From assembly GCA_001051155.2 (NCBI GenBank), contig JYIP02000003.1, forward strand, positions 372,001-436,000: a stretch of DNA of 64,000 bases. Reading direction: 5' to 3'. Both the position numbers and the translations under genes were made by a program. The DNA is from Chrysoporthe austroafricana (Eukaryota; Ascomycota; Sordariomycetes; Diaporthales; Cryphonectriaceae). Of the stretch, positions 46,311-56,974 are shown one piece after another. Each line of letters opens with the position of its first letter. The stretch's first letter is position 1. The notes below the pieces were generated by a model. It was given only the letters and a program-made list of their open reading frames with translations, was not told the origin of the DNA and did no database searches.

Positions 46311-47436
46311 GGGCCGGGCGAACTCACCTCGTCCGTCCTGCTGGTCGTCGCCTAGGGTACATGCGCGGCTGTGCACGTGAGATCGTGGCGTTGTGGAGCT
46401 CCCGTCTGGTCTGACGGCTGCGACGGCGAGGCATGAGAGGTCATCTCACGGGCGGGTCCGCCGACCTGGCTGAGGCTTAAAATGGACCCGCAGGCCAGTT
46501 TTGGGGAGGACGAGGGGTCGGCATGGATCACTGACAACCCCCACCCCCCTCCCTCCTGTCCTGTCGTGGGCCACGCACGTGCCAGGGTACGGACGTACAG
46601 TGATGTCGTGCCAGGCAGCCAGGCACGCCAGGTAGCATAGTGAGTGCTTTGCGGGGGCGGAGGCACCTAGCCACAGGGGCTCTTGGCACTGCTGCAGCAC
46701 TGCAGCCCTGCACGTGGGCACCTCCCAACCCCGCAGACCGCTCAGAGCCTACCCCGGTACATGCCATAACAGGAGAGACGGGGGCTGGCTGGATAACGCT
46801 ACAGTTGGTGCGCAGGCGTACGGTAAGTAACACTGTACGTACAATAGTCTGTCTGTACAGAGCAGGTATACGACACGCTGGGGCTGCTACAACTTGTAGT
46901 ACGAACCTCATCATCTGTTCATTGATGGCATTTGCCCTGCACAACTCGCCGCAGATATCGTCGTCAGATGCTCTCATCCTCATAACTGCCAAGCAAGAGA
47001 AAAGAGGAAGACAGGACTACACAGGTAGGACAGGACCCGGGGGGGGGGGATGGAGAGTGCTTGGACGAGCGACAAGCGACATCCGCAGGAAGAAGAGATC
47101 TCTAGCTCAGATATACTCCGTGGCCTCCCCAGTCTCCCTCCCAGAAGTGATGCCGACGAATCAACCGACGACGAACCCTCCCCCCACCTCCCGGGCCCTC
47201 AACACCTTGGGAAATGCCCTCGGAAAAGCCGAGAAGCCCCACACCAGCGATGGGGCCGTCATAGCGCAATATAAGTCCCAGAGGGTGGTCGTTCGATGTC
47301 ATCACGGCCGCGAGCGTGGGGGGTAGATAGTATCTATAACGTGGACGGCCAGCGCGTTCTTATGCTGGCCTGAGGAGATCGATTCACGAAGCAGCATCCC
47401 TCTGTGATATATATCAAGCCCAGACGGCCAGCCGAC
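46196..47436. other. Divergent promoter between regulator and quercetinase-like gene
   Basis: No gene was seen. It contains a CTG/CAG repeat in the probable leader of the regulator. ATATAT lies near 47407, about 30 bases before the quercetinase-like ATG. It may be a shared control region. Confidence 0.5.
46257..46307 (+). repeat. (CTG)17 trinucleotide repeat
   Basis: Seventeen perfect CTG units (CAG on the transcribed strand of the regulator) lie 61 bases upstream of the chosen ATG at 46195. A consensus donor-like GTGAGT precedes it on the minus strand (about 46327), so the repeat may sit in a 5' intron or untranslated leader. If an upstream start were used it could encode poly-Gln in one frame. 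Confidence 0.85.
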
Positions 47437-48620
47437 ATGAGCGTCCCCGTCCTCAACACCCCGCCCGCCGACGGGTCGGCCTACATCATCGACCAGCTCG
47501 AGGGCGAGCGCATCACCATCCCCGGCAGCAAGGGCGTCTTCCGGATCCTCGCCTCGTCCAGGCAGACGCAGGGCGGCATCGCCGCCTTCTCGAGCGGCGG
47601 CGTGCTCTCCGACGCCCCCGGCTTCCACTGGCACGCCGAGGCCCACGACGTCTTCCTCCCGACCAAGGGCTTCCTGAAGCTGTGGAACGGCGACAGATGC
47701 AGGATCATGGGCCCCGGCGACTTCGCCTACGTCCCCCCCGTGAGCCCGACCTGGTGTTGAACCTCCCTCCCCTCCCAGCCCGAGACGTGCCTGGTGACGG
47801 CGGTGGGCCCATGCATAGGTGCTGACGGGAGCTGCTGCCGCAGAAAGTCATACACAACCCCGAGATGCTCGGCCCCTACACCGAACAGCTCGGCCTCGTC
47901 GCCCCGGGCGACTGGGTCGACTTCTTCCGCTACGTCGCCGAACCCTACGGCGGCGTCCTCGTTCCCGAGGACGACGGCCGCGACCTAAAGGGCCACATCA
48001 TCCCCATGGTCATGACCGCCAAGGACCGCTTCGACGTCCACTTCGTCCGCGACTACCAGCCGCCCGACGTCGGCCCCTGGCTCGACTCTGAGGGCGCCAT
48101 CCCCGACGAGCCCCTGGCGCCCTACTTCCTGCGCGCCAACACCGGCCCGCGGCAGCTCCTCGGCGGCGTCCTGTCGCGCCCGTTCATCTACGCGCGGCAG
48201 ACCGCCGGCAGGTTCGCCATCACGAGCCTCGAGTCGTCCGCCGCCTACGGCCCGTCGCCCCTGGCCGGGGGGTGGCTGACGTTCCGGACGGTGGACCACT
48301 GCTTCTGCGTGCAGGAGGGCCTGCTGCAGGTGAGGCTGAGGGGCGAGGCTGAGGGCGAGGGCGAGAGCGCGGGCGCCTGGAGCGAGGTCAGGGAGGGCCA
48401 GACGCTGCTGGTGCCCGCGGGCCGGGCATTCGCCCTAGGATTCGGCAGCCACTACGTGCGCGCCATCACGTTCACGAACGGCAGGGGCATCGAGGAGCTC
48501 GTCAGGCTCGCCGGGTCGGAATTCCCGGGCGTGGTGCTGCCGGACCGCGCGGCGCCTGTCGATGCCGCGAAGCTGCGGGAGGCATGCGGCGAGCTGGACG
48601 TGGTTTTGGACGATATGTAG
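47437..48620 (+). CDS. Quercetin 2,3-dioxygenase-like bicupin
   Basis: Exons 47437-47739 and 47844-48620 give 359 residues in two cupin domains. Quercetinases use a metal to open the C ring of flavonols with release of CO. In cupin 1 the metal His residues are H64 and H66 (GFHWHAEAHDVF) and H105 in the second motif (GDFAYVPPKVIHN, joined across the intron). The acidic position after HxH is D71 rather than the usual Glu, with E68 nearby. Cupin 2 (VDHCFCVQEGLLQVRLRG) lacks a full ligand set. No signal peptide is present, unlike the secreted Aspergillus quercetinase, so action would be intracellular. A neighbouring regulator and a FAD monooxygenase suggest phenolic catabolism. Substrate not proven. 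Confidence 0.85.
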
Positions 48621-48956
48621 CGAGTTGGTCTCGTCTACTCTATCTCGTACTGTGGTACTATCTAGTGTGACAAGTATACCGATGATTGAACAGACCATCG
48701 AAGAACGTCCATGACTTGAATGATCGTGTGACTTGCAGAGCCCCTGTTACCGTAGACCTACATATATATTGAGGGAGACAACCAGGTAGGCTGTTGCCAG
48801 GCTGTATTGTAACACCATCCAGGAACAGCGAGGCAAAAGCGCCCCTTCAAGATCAACAAACGATATGTGAACGTGAAGCGCTCGAACCGTATCGACGACA
48901 AAGCCATTAATGCTACCAGCTCGGTCCCTGAGCCCGTTGACGGAGAGCTCAGCACC
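48621..48956. other. Short intergenic region
   Basis: This is the 3' flank of the quercetinase-like gene and the possible leader of the small CxxC gene. The open frame extends upstream of 48957 without an ATG, so an unseen 5' exon for the next gene is possible. Confidence 0.45.
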
Positions 48957-49187
48957 ATGCCGACCAAAAAGAAAAAGAGCGGTCCTGCCGCCGTCCCGGA
49001 ATATTGCCGCTTCTGCGAGAGAGACATGAATGAGAAGAGTTTCATAAATACCTTCGCATCGGCCCCCTGCCACATATGCCATGGAACGAATAAAGAGTGC
49101 GCAGAGTGCAAAGGGACGGGCATCATCAGGGGATACATACAAGAGCCCTGTGAAGGTAACGATTTGAAGGGCCACTACGTGCAGTAA
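48957..49187 (+). CDS. Small CxxC zinc-ribbon-like protein, 76 residues
   Basis: This is the only ATG-started part of a frame that stays open back to about 48807. The 76-residue product has a basic head (MPTKKKKSG) and three CxxC pairs (YCRFCERD, PCHICHGTN, ECAECKGTG). The last two pairs have the CxxCxG spacing of half a DnaJ zinc finger, without a J-domain. Zinc binding is likely; function is unknown. The gene lies between the quercetinase-like gene and the FAD monooxygenase, converging with the latter at 195 bases. The start may be incomplete if a spliced 5' exon exists. Confidence 0.5.
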   Translation: MPTKKKKSGPAAVPEYCRFCERDMNEKSFINTFASAPCHICHGTNKECAECKGTGIIRGYIQEPCEGNDLKGHYVQ

Positions 49188-49382
49188 GGGACGGCTTAGC
49201 TCGGAAGTCCGGCGAAGACAGGGCGCGCGTAGTTCTAACTATCGTTGAGGAGGGATCATGACGCCGATACGGGAAGATATTCTCATCAGGGGTAGCATGG
49301 TTTACCACAGCACAACTTAGCACTTGATTCTCACGCGCCGGTTGGTGAACAAGATCATGGGCGATTCGGTGTTCTATTGGCG

Positions 49383-50998
49383 TCAGAACGGGTCTTTCTG
49401 TACCGCTTCTTCCACTTCCTTGAAGGCGTCGTAGCTGAATAACCACGGCTGGACCTCCGGGCACGACCACCTGCTGGGAAACGGGCCCTTGGGCTCCTTG
49501 CCCATCGTTGAGAGAAACAAAGCGTCGCGCGCTTCTTGCTCCGGCCCGTCTGGCATGTGGAAGTCCCGCCGCTGGTGGGAAGGATAACATGTCAGCAACG
49601 GCGAAGTACAGAAATTGGCTCTGCAGTACACATGTTAAGGCGGTGGTGAATCATGCATACCTGTTTGAACGTCTCCCGTGCAATGGCCTCGCCTCTCGAT
49701 TTCCTCAGCTTCTCGTACATCCTGAGAGCCTTTGGGACCTGTTCCCTCGACCTGATGTGGCCCAGCAGCTGGCCCAGCACTGCGCCGTCTTCAACTGCAG
49801 AATTTGCCCCTTGCGCTAGGTAGGGCAGCATTGGGTGACACGAGTCGCCCCTATAGTGCAAGATCAGCGTATGCGCCCTTTTGAAATCATGAGGCGCCGA
49901 GGCGGTGCTCTCACACAAAAACGAAGTTTGCTTTGTCGTTTACCCACGATGGCAGCTCTTCCACTGGAGCTCAAGATCATTAGCCATCAGCGAGAGACGA
50001 AAACCGTCCTTCGCGCCCGCACGTACTGTGCATCAGCTTCCATTTCTCCACCGTCTCGACCTTATCCAGGAACCGCTGCAACATCGGGTCCCAGTCCCTG
50101 AACAGAGCCCTCATCTCCTCCAGGCTGCCAGGCTGCTTGCTCACGCCCTCGGGCAGGTCGTCCGGCACCAGCAGGACGAGATTGTACAGCCGGCCGGCCC
50201 GCATCGAGTAACCCACGGCGTGCGCGCCGGGCCCGATCCAGAAGTGCACGGCGGGGTTGCCGATCCACGCGCGCAGCTCGGCGTCGTCGCCCGCGTCGTC
50301 CAGGCGCAGCATCAGCCGGTACGCCAGGTCGCCCGTCGGCAGCGGCGGGCGCACACCGTCCAGGAGGCACGCGCGGCACCGGGACCAGACGCCGTCGGCG
50401 GCGACGACGACGTCGCCGCGCGCCCGGGCGCCGGCCCGCGTCGTGACCTCGGCCGCCGCGAAGTCGACCGCGTCCACCTGCTCGCCGAGCCGGAACCGCA
50501 CGCCCAGCTCCCGGGCCCGGCTCACCAGGGCGAGCTGCACGTCGACGCGGTGTATGTCGAGGAACGGCGCGCCGTACCGCGCGCGCATGGTTCTGTCGAA
50601 GCCGGCCTCGTGCGCGAGGATCTTGCCAGAGTACCGGTGGACGGTCAGCGAGGTCGGCTCCGCCGCCGACTGCCACAGGCTGTCGCCCAGGCCCCATCTC
50701 TGGAGTATGCGCGTCGAGTTCGGGGTCACCTGGAGACCGGCGCCGACCTACGGGGTTCGTGTAAGCCGCACCGTCGCTTCGGAGACAGGCTGTCTGGACA
50801 GCGGCTGCAGTCACGCACCTCGAGAAGCACCTTGGCGGACTCAAAGACCGTGACGTTGTGTCCCGACAGAGCTGATGAGATCGCCGTTGCGAGCCCGCTG
50901 ATTCCGGCCCCGACGACGATGATGTCCAGTTTGACCGCTGCCTGTTGCTGCGCATCCTCGCCGTTCACGGCTGGCCCGCCGTTGGTTCTTTGCGCCAT
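49383..50998 (-). CDS. FAD-dependent monooxygenase, salicylate hydroxylase type
   Basis: Exons 50819-50998, 50027-50747, 49915-49963, 49661-49850 and 49383-49571 give 442 residues. The group A flavoprotein hydroxylase motifs are all visible: GAGISGLATA near the N-terminus, VVVAADGVWSRCR (DG motif), and VGDSCHPMLPYLAQGANSAV (GD motif, restored by splicing at an intron after FVFV). These enzymes hydroxylate aromatic acids or phenols with NAD(P)H and O2. The ATG at 50998 precedes a short hydrophilic head. Located in the quercetinase group, it could act on protocatechuate- or phloroglucinol-type products. That role is inference. Introns are canonical. Confidence 0.9.
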
Positions 50999-52065
50999 GG
51001 CTGAGGCGCTATAAGATCTACTGTAACTTAGACCTCGCACAGGCTGAACTGTGAGACATGTTCAACCGTTCCCTCTTTCTCCTGTCTCCTGAAATAGGTC
51101 ACGATGTCGTGCCCAGTACATACACGAAGGCCGGAAATTCCAGTGCCGAGGTCGTTCTAGGGCCACCGGATTATCCGACACTTCAACTCCGGAAGCTTAA
51201 TTATCGCTAGGGCGCCCATGGGTTTTTCGGGGGTGGGGGTGCACGCTTCAAATCCCTCACGATATCATCAGCGTATTAAGAACCGAGATCATTCCACGCT
51301 GTGTGTGGCGTGACCGCAAACAATATGATGCTCTCGACACTGTGCAGGTCTGCCCTGCTTCAACGGTTGGTCCCGAGGATAACTATGTGCTCTCATCTTG
51401 CAAGCGCTCAGACCTTCTGACTAACTGAGCAGGCTGGTCAAACCACCCATTTGGGCACCTATCCATGCCGCAGACTCAAAATTACGCCTCCAGGGTCGGC
51501 GATGGGTCCTAGGGTCGGGAGGCAAGGAGAGCAAGCACTCGCACCTGGGGAATGATAGGTGGGCAGAGTGAAGAGTTCAAGACGGCGCTACCAAAGTGGA
51601 AGCAAGGGCCAGAAGATAGGTTGATCCAGACCGGAATAGCTTAGGCTGAACGGGCCTATGACGGCTGTCGATGCGACGAGGCTGAGATCTGAGCACATGG
51701 CTGACGGTTGCATGCCGGCTATGTATGCGTGGATGTCATGGGTCTGTTGGGCGACTAGGTCTCTCAAACAAAGGCGGTCTTCTCACGAAGCTCTGGCCCG
51801 AGATATACTAGTTATATTTAACAGGACGCTAGCCCTCTTTTCAGGCTCCGACCAAGTTTGCGAGGACAATACCACCAGGCTGGAGCCGTGCTTCCCGCAT
51901 TTTTTTTTTTGGAGGGGGGGGGGCCTGGTGTCATATTAAGCCTTAGTAAGGTATCACTCCCCAGTCAGAATCAACCTGGGCATCCTTCTGGACGTCATCC
52001 TTCGCCAAATATCTGAACCTGACCACAAAGAGCGACGAGCAAGCCACGGTTGAGAACGATCTCTT
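50999..52065. other. Intergenic region
   Basis: This runs from the promoter of the monooxygenase (-) to the 3' flank of the glutathione transferase (-). It contains a T-run followed by a G-run at about 51900-51923. No gene was seen. The frame at 51658-51939 lacks coding character. Confidence 0.5.
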
Positions 52066-52890
52066 TCAGGGCACACCCTTCCCGGCCCGCGTGGCCTTCG
52101 CCAGCTCGCTCATTGCCTTGTCCGTGGCATACCGCTCATAGATGGGCAGGTAGTGCTCCCGATCACTAAGCGTCGCTTGGACACTCTCCCTCTCCGAGAC
52201 AGCCTTGCTCCACAGTCTCCACCTCGCCCAGAGCGCCTCATCCTCACCTCCCTCCCCGGTCTTGGGAGCGCCAAAGCCTCCCTCCTTGAAGTGGTCAAAC
52301 ACCCAGAATCTCACGGCCCAGGGCGCCAGGATGACATCCGGGAGACTTAGCTCTTGGCCCGCGAAGAACGGGCCGGTCGGATCAGCGTCCTTGATCCAGG
52401 TGGTGAGCGTGCTCAAGAACTCTCTCCTGGCCTCGTCGAGGCTGTAGGGCTTCTCGGGCGTGTGCTGCAGGAAGCGGTGGAAGGCGGGGATGATCCGGCT
52501 TGTCACGTAATCGATGGAGATCTTCAGCTTGGCCTTCTTGAAGGGGTCCTTGGGCAACAGAGGGACCTGTGGGAAGGTCTCATCCAGGTACTCGCAGATG
52601 ATACCTGACTCGATCAGCGGCTGGGTGCCGTCTGGCGTTGGAACGCCCAGGGTCGGGACGAGGCCGCGAGGGTTGAGCTCGAGGAAGGACGGCTCCTTCT
52701 TGTAAGGGTTGATCTCCTTGTATCGGTAAGGGATCTTTTTCTCTTCCAGCGTGATCCACACTCTTTGGACGAAGGGGCAGAACCATCCAGAGTACAAGAC
52801 GTGGTCTGCTTGGGCGTTCTCGTGCTGCTGCACGATCTCGGCCGCCCTGCCCGTGGCAACTGGATGAAGGTTCTCGTCGGGGATGGCCAT
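52066..52890 (-). CDS. Omega-like glutathione S-transferase
   Basis: An intronless 274-residue protein. The thioredoxin-like N-terminal domain has the active-site Cys38 in YSGWFCPFVQRVW, the omega-class arrangement that favours thiol transfer and dehydroascorbate or quinone reduction. The glutathione-site ESGIICEYLDE and a helical C-terminal domain (FFAGQELSLPDVILAPWA) follow. I chose the ATG at 52890; the frame extends only to a TTG upstream. It lies next to the aromatic catabolism genes and could handle reactive quinones or ring-fission products, but this is inference. Confidence 0.88.
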   Translation of the reverse strand: MAIPDENLHPVATGRAAEIVQQHENAQADHVLYSGWFCPFVQRVWITLEEKKIPYRYKEINPYKKEPSFLELNPRGLVPTLGVPTPDGTQPLIESGIICEYLDETFPQVPLLPKDPFKKAKLKISIDYVTSRIIPAFHRFLQHTPEKPYSLDEARREFLSTLTTWIKDADPTGPFFAGQELSLPDVILAPWAVRFWVFDHFKEGGFGAPKTGEGGEDEALWARWRLWSKAVSERESVQATLSDREHYLPIYERYATDKAMSELAKATRAGKGVP

Positions 52891-53665
52891 GATGATGTCT
52901 CGCAACCTAGGAGGGAGAACTCAGAGCTGGTGACCAGAGATGCCCCATAAGTGCTTTGAAATCACCACCTGCATATGACATGACGCAATACCTCCTTCTC
53001 AAGAGCCCCGACTGACACCGAGGTCGACAATCCCTGTCTGGTCTAACCCTGCTTTGGTGTCGCTCCCTATTTCTAGTAAAGACTACCTCGATCATAACGA
53101 TTATACTAACAGTTGACATGTTTCGGCTTGATGGCCCATAACCTCATGTCTTCCTAGGTACTGGCTTTAAGCAATAGCTGCCGGTGCAAAGATTACACAA
53201 AGCCGTTAGTTACCAAGATAAAGAGGCGACCAGGCTTGAAATCGATGTTAATGAGGAGCATGTCTCTCAAGTAGCACATCGCAGCCTTGACTACTTTCAA
53301 GAACCCCCGCGATAGGAAACCAGGTGCTTTGAAGTGATGCCGGAACATGTGGGCAATCAAGAAATTGCTGAAAATATATGAAGTTCACTGGTGAAATTCT
53401 CGAAGAAAAAAAAAGAAAAAAGGTACTCCATGGAGAGAGAAGGTCGAGGTCAAGAAAATACGATGGTAGATATTTCTTTACGGCCTTGTTCTACTTGGTG
53501 GTTGCTGAGGGGGGCATCAGTATCATCTCAACAATTTACAAGACACCAGGTAGTCCCTTCTACCAAAATTCTCACACCATGATGAGAGACTCTCAAGAGT
53601 TGACAACTCCTATGAGCACACCTGGGCTTTGAAAGACCCAGGTCTCTGTATAAAACCCCGTATGC
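52891..53665. other. AT-rich intergenic region
   Basis: This holds the promoter of the glutathione transferase (-) and the 3' flank of the adhesin (-). It contains an A-run at about 53402-53422. No gene was seen. Confidence 0.55.
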
Positions 53666-55218
53666 CTACACCGTCTCCTGACCCCATGGCAGCCAGTTCG
53701 GTGCGATGCCGTCACAAGAGTACTGTACCAGGTCCTCGCTACTCCCGTTCTGATCCAGGATAGTAGTCCCATCAGGCGCAGTGATAGTCACGCCGAACGC
53801 GTAAGGCCCGTTCGACTGCGCAAACGCGAAGCGAACTGGGATGTACTCGTCTGCACCGGCGGTGACCGACACCGTGTTACCAGAGCTCGAGACGACATCG
53901 GCATTGCTCGCCGTATATCCGTTGAGGACCCTTTGGTAGTTGCCGACCCACATGTAGGCGAGGTCGTCAATGGCCTGGTTGAAGCTGAACGTGTAGGTCC
54001 CGCCCGTCACGGCGTATACGTAGCCACGCCACTGGAGCATGAAGAAGTCGCAGTAGATCTGCGTGCCGCCCTGATTGTACGTGGACGAGGAGTCGGGGCA
54101 GGATCCGCTGAAACTGCCAACCTGCGATGCCGGGTCCTCCGTGCCATTGAGCGCGGGTGCAATTGTTTTTAGGTATTCCGGGTTGTTGGCTGCGTAGTTG
54201 ACGGTGGGTTGGAAGTCGTACCAGTAAGCCCATTGAAGGCCTCCGTTATTGCAGAGGTTATCTACTGCAGTGGGGCTGGGGCAGAAGGAGATAACCGAAG
54301 TTGGCGTGTATGTTACTGTAGATGTCTGTACTCACGAGCATCTGTGAGCTACTCTTCTTCCGAGATTCACCTCTTGGGCTTCCCAAAGGGGAGGGTGTGC
54401 ACGTTTCTTGGGGGAGGGTGTGCACGTTTCTTGGGGGAGGGGGGCTGGCTGTGACTCACAGGTGTGATAGTTGGCGTGACTGTTGGAGTTACTTGGATAA
54501 TTCCGGTGGTTGTAGCAAGGACAGCAATGGTGCTTGTAACAGTTGAAACCGATGTTTGAGTGATGGTGTTTGTGATAGTCGGAGTACTAATTCCTGCGCA
54601 TTCGCAAATCGAGGTCTGCTGCGCCGGGCTCTCACCAGTCAGGATAGCGGGCACTGTTAGGCCCAAGACCTGGCGCTTGTGACCCAGAATTGCTGGCGAG
54701 CCTGAGCAAGTGGTGGTGTAGAACGTGGAGGCGGTCAATGTTGACGTGCTAGCGGTCCCTGTGACTGCCGGCGCCGTAACGGCGGCTGCGGTGATGATAG
54801 ACTGGACGCTGTTCGTTCCCGATGCGACGTAGGTTGTGACAGTGGTGAATGACGTCGTCGAGGTAGATTGGAGGACGGTGGCTGTCGGGTATCCGAGAAG
54901 GCTGTAAACACCAGGTCAGCTCGAAAAATCGATAGATAGGTACACGACTCTTCGTTATGATGGGAATCTCGTGTTTGGCTGCTCAGTGGGCAGCACACAA
55001 CCAATTTGTAGCACATACCTTTGGCAATAAGCCGGACCGCCAGGCTCCAGGAGGAGGGTGGCGGAAAGACTATTGAGGCCAGCTAGAATACACTGCAGCG
55101 ACGAAATGATCTGGCGGCCTTCAATCATAGCAGCGGCGGCCCTCATGTCCGGCATAGCTATAGCCATTGCCATCCCATGGAGAGAGGCCGCCCCGAGCAG
55201 AGTATTCAAGAAACGCAT
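53666..55218 (-). CDS. Secreted GLEYA-domain adhesin-like protein
   Basis: Exons 55019-55218, 54460-54901 and 53666-54325 give 433 residues. A signal peptide (about residues 1-20) is followed by a short Cys-containing segment. Next is a Thr/Ser-rich stalk of about 145 residues (TSTTSFTTVTTY, TNTITQTSVSTVTST) with expected O-glycosylation. The C-terminal GLEYA/PA14-like domain includes NGGLQWAYWYDFQP, FFMLQWRGYVYAVTGGTYTF and IDDLAYMWVG, features of fungal lectin-type adhesins that bind glycans. No GPI signal or membrane anchor is visible. The second intron contains a perfect 23-base tandem duplication. Its acceptor was chosen because the alternative TACAG 15 bases downstream gives an immediate stop. 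Confidence 0.87.
54395..54440 (+). repeat. 23-base tandem duplication inside an intron
   Basis: Two perfect adjacent copies of a 23-base unit beginning GTGTGCACGTTTC lie in the second intron of the adhesin gene, between donor and acceptor. The duplication lengthens the intron and sits within its first 70 bases. Confidence 0.85.
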
Positions 55219-56974
55219 TGTGGAATCTCTTTGAGTGGTTGCTTCAGTAGGTCAGGATGGTGAGATCAGGAAATTCAAAGCCTTGATGTGCAGGAATCTC
55301 AACATCTGAAGACGACAAACCTGTTGCTCTATATATACATTTTCAAGGGACGTTATGACGATGTATGCTTACAGAACACGACATCTAGAGAAGGCATCCC
55401 TTCAGCTTCGTGTCTCATCAAGAGACCAGGAATAGGAGCCCTTGTGCCGATCGTATGCGGTGAGTAGTTGCTGGTGAGGCTCTACGAGAGCCCAGTCGCT
55501 TACTGTTTCCATTTGATCCTGGCTTCGCGAGGTGGTCTGGCCCATAGATCATGATGTGGTTGAAAGGGATGGGGTTTTCAGCTCCAGAGGGCGTCGGACC
55601 GAATTTCACGAAGGGATTGTCAAGAATGTGAGAGCCTCGTGGCTGTCCAACAGCTTCCGGATACGGCATCCTATGTCCGAGGAACTGTGCATGATCAGCT
55701 GATGCACGAAAAACATCGCTACGTGCAAGGCACCTCGAAGTCTTCCCTTCTTAAATGCTGTCCTCATCACTTTCCTGTCTTTGAACGTCACTGGCACCCT
55801 CGCACCAGCCCTGTTTAATTCGCTCTGTTCCGGACGAATTTATCGCGACCTCGTCTGTACACTACCAACTCCTTACGCTATTCGAGTAGGTGGAAATATC
55901 AGGAGTCTGTGGCAAACGCTCATAATGTACATGCCTTCACGAGTCCGGGTCGATCGAGTCATCATACCAAGCATATAAAGGTGTGCCTCACTACCCTAGA
56001 GACAGACAAGGTATGATTGTGAGATAGTCAAAGAACTAGACCTGCGACATAGAAAGCCGACCGCAGCAAGTCAGGAGCCCAGACTTCAGAGGCGGGAGGA
56101 TGTCTTGCGCCTCGGATATACATTCCCCCTGGTTATGCGTGTCTCAAAGGCGAGTGTGGAAATTGCTCAAAGTCAAGGTCCAATCACGGGCGCAGAACTC
56201 CGACCAAATCAAAGCTCGAGACATAATCAGCAGAGGACGACCGGAGACTCTTCCGCGCCTTTTTAATTTTGATGTCGTTCGCGCTGATGTTCATGCTGCA
56301 CACTTCGATCCCCGAGACGCGATGGAAGGTATTAGCGGGTGTTTTGGATGCCGAGGTATCGAACTGTCCATCCTGATTTTGCCTCCTTGTTATACTTGAA
56401 ATGTTGAGGCTGGCTGCAAGCAGAGCCTAGGGATCATCCTCGTGCCTCGTTGAATCTAGACTCTGAAGTTTCTGGGTCCTCATAACCGGCAATATCTTTG
56501 GGCACTATAGAAACTTCCCTTGATCTGGAATCTCGTAGCTCGCCACGCTCGGGAGATGTATTAACGGGTGTATGTATTTGTTGTGAAATTTGAGATGGAT
56601 CCTTGAGCCACATGAGTCTCGGCCTGGCCAGGGGGCATAGGAGCACGTGTTCAAAGCTTTGCCACCCATGCTCACCGAATCACTGCTTATGCAGTACAAT
56701 CCGACTTCGTCATAGTATTGAATGCCTTAAGCCGCGTGACCGGCTTTGCAAGAACACCAAACAGCTTGCGTATACCAGGTATTCTGCAAACTGTTGGGAC
56801 TTGGAAAAGAAATGAGACCACGGGATGTTGTTGTTCAAATGTAAGGGGTTGTACACAATTTATATATTATTAAAAATCTTGTTGTAAAGATTATAATAAA
56901 TGATAGTTGAGTCAATAATTTGTGGCACTGCATCAGTAAACGATTTCCTGGTCTTAGCTTGTCTATAGAAGCCA
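55219..56974. other. Intergenic region, possible gene relic
   Basis: This holds the promoter of the adhesin (-) and the 3' flank of the esterase (-). Two minus-strand frames, 55606-55797 and 55418-55669, each begin with ATG and overlap in different frames. They look weakly protein-like but cannot be joined by a convincing intron. Otherwise nothing was seen. Confidence 0.4.

Noticed and set aside
48867..48956. Upstream extension of the small CxxC protein
   Set aside because: The frame is open but has no ATG. The extension begins at GTG, so the first ATG at 48957 was used.
51160..51260. tRNA B-box-like sequence GCTTCAAATCCC
   Set aside because: No pairing acceptor stem or A-box at the right distance.
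55418..55797. Two overlapping minus-strand frames starting MPVTFKDRKV and MPYPEAVGQP
   Set aside because: They may be a decayed gene, but no intron joins them convincingly and no family is recognisable, so they were not called.
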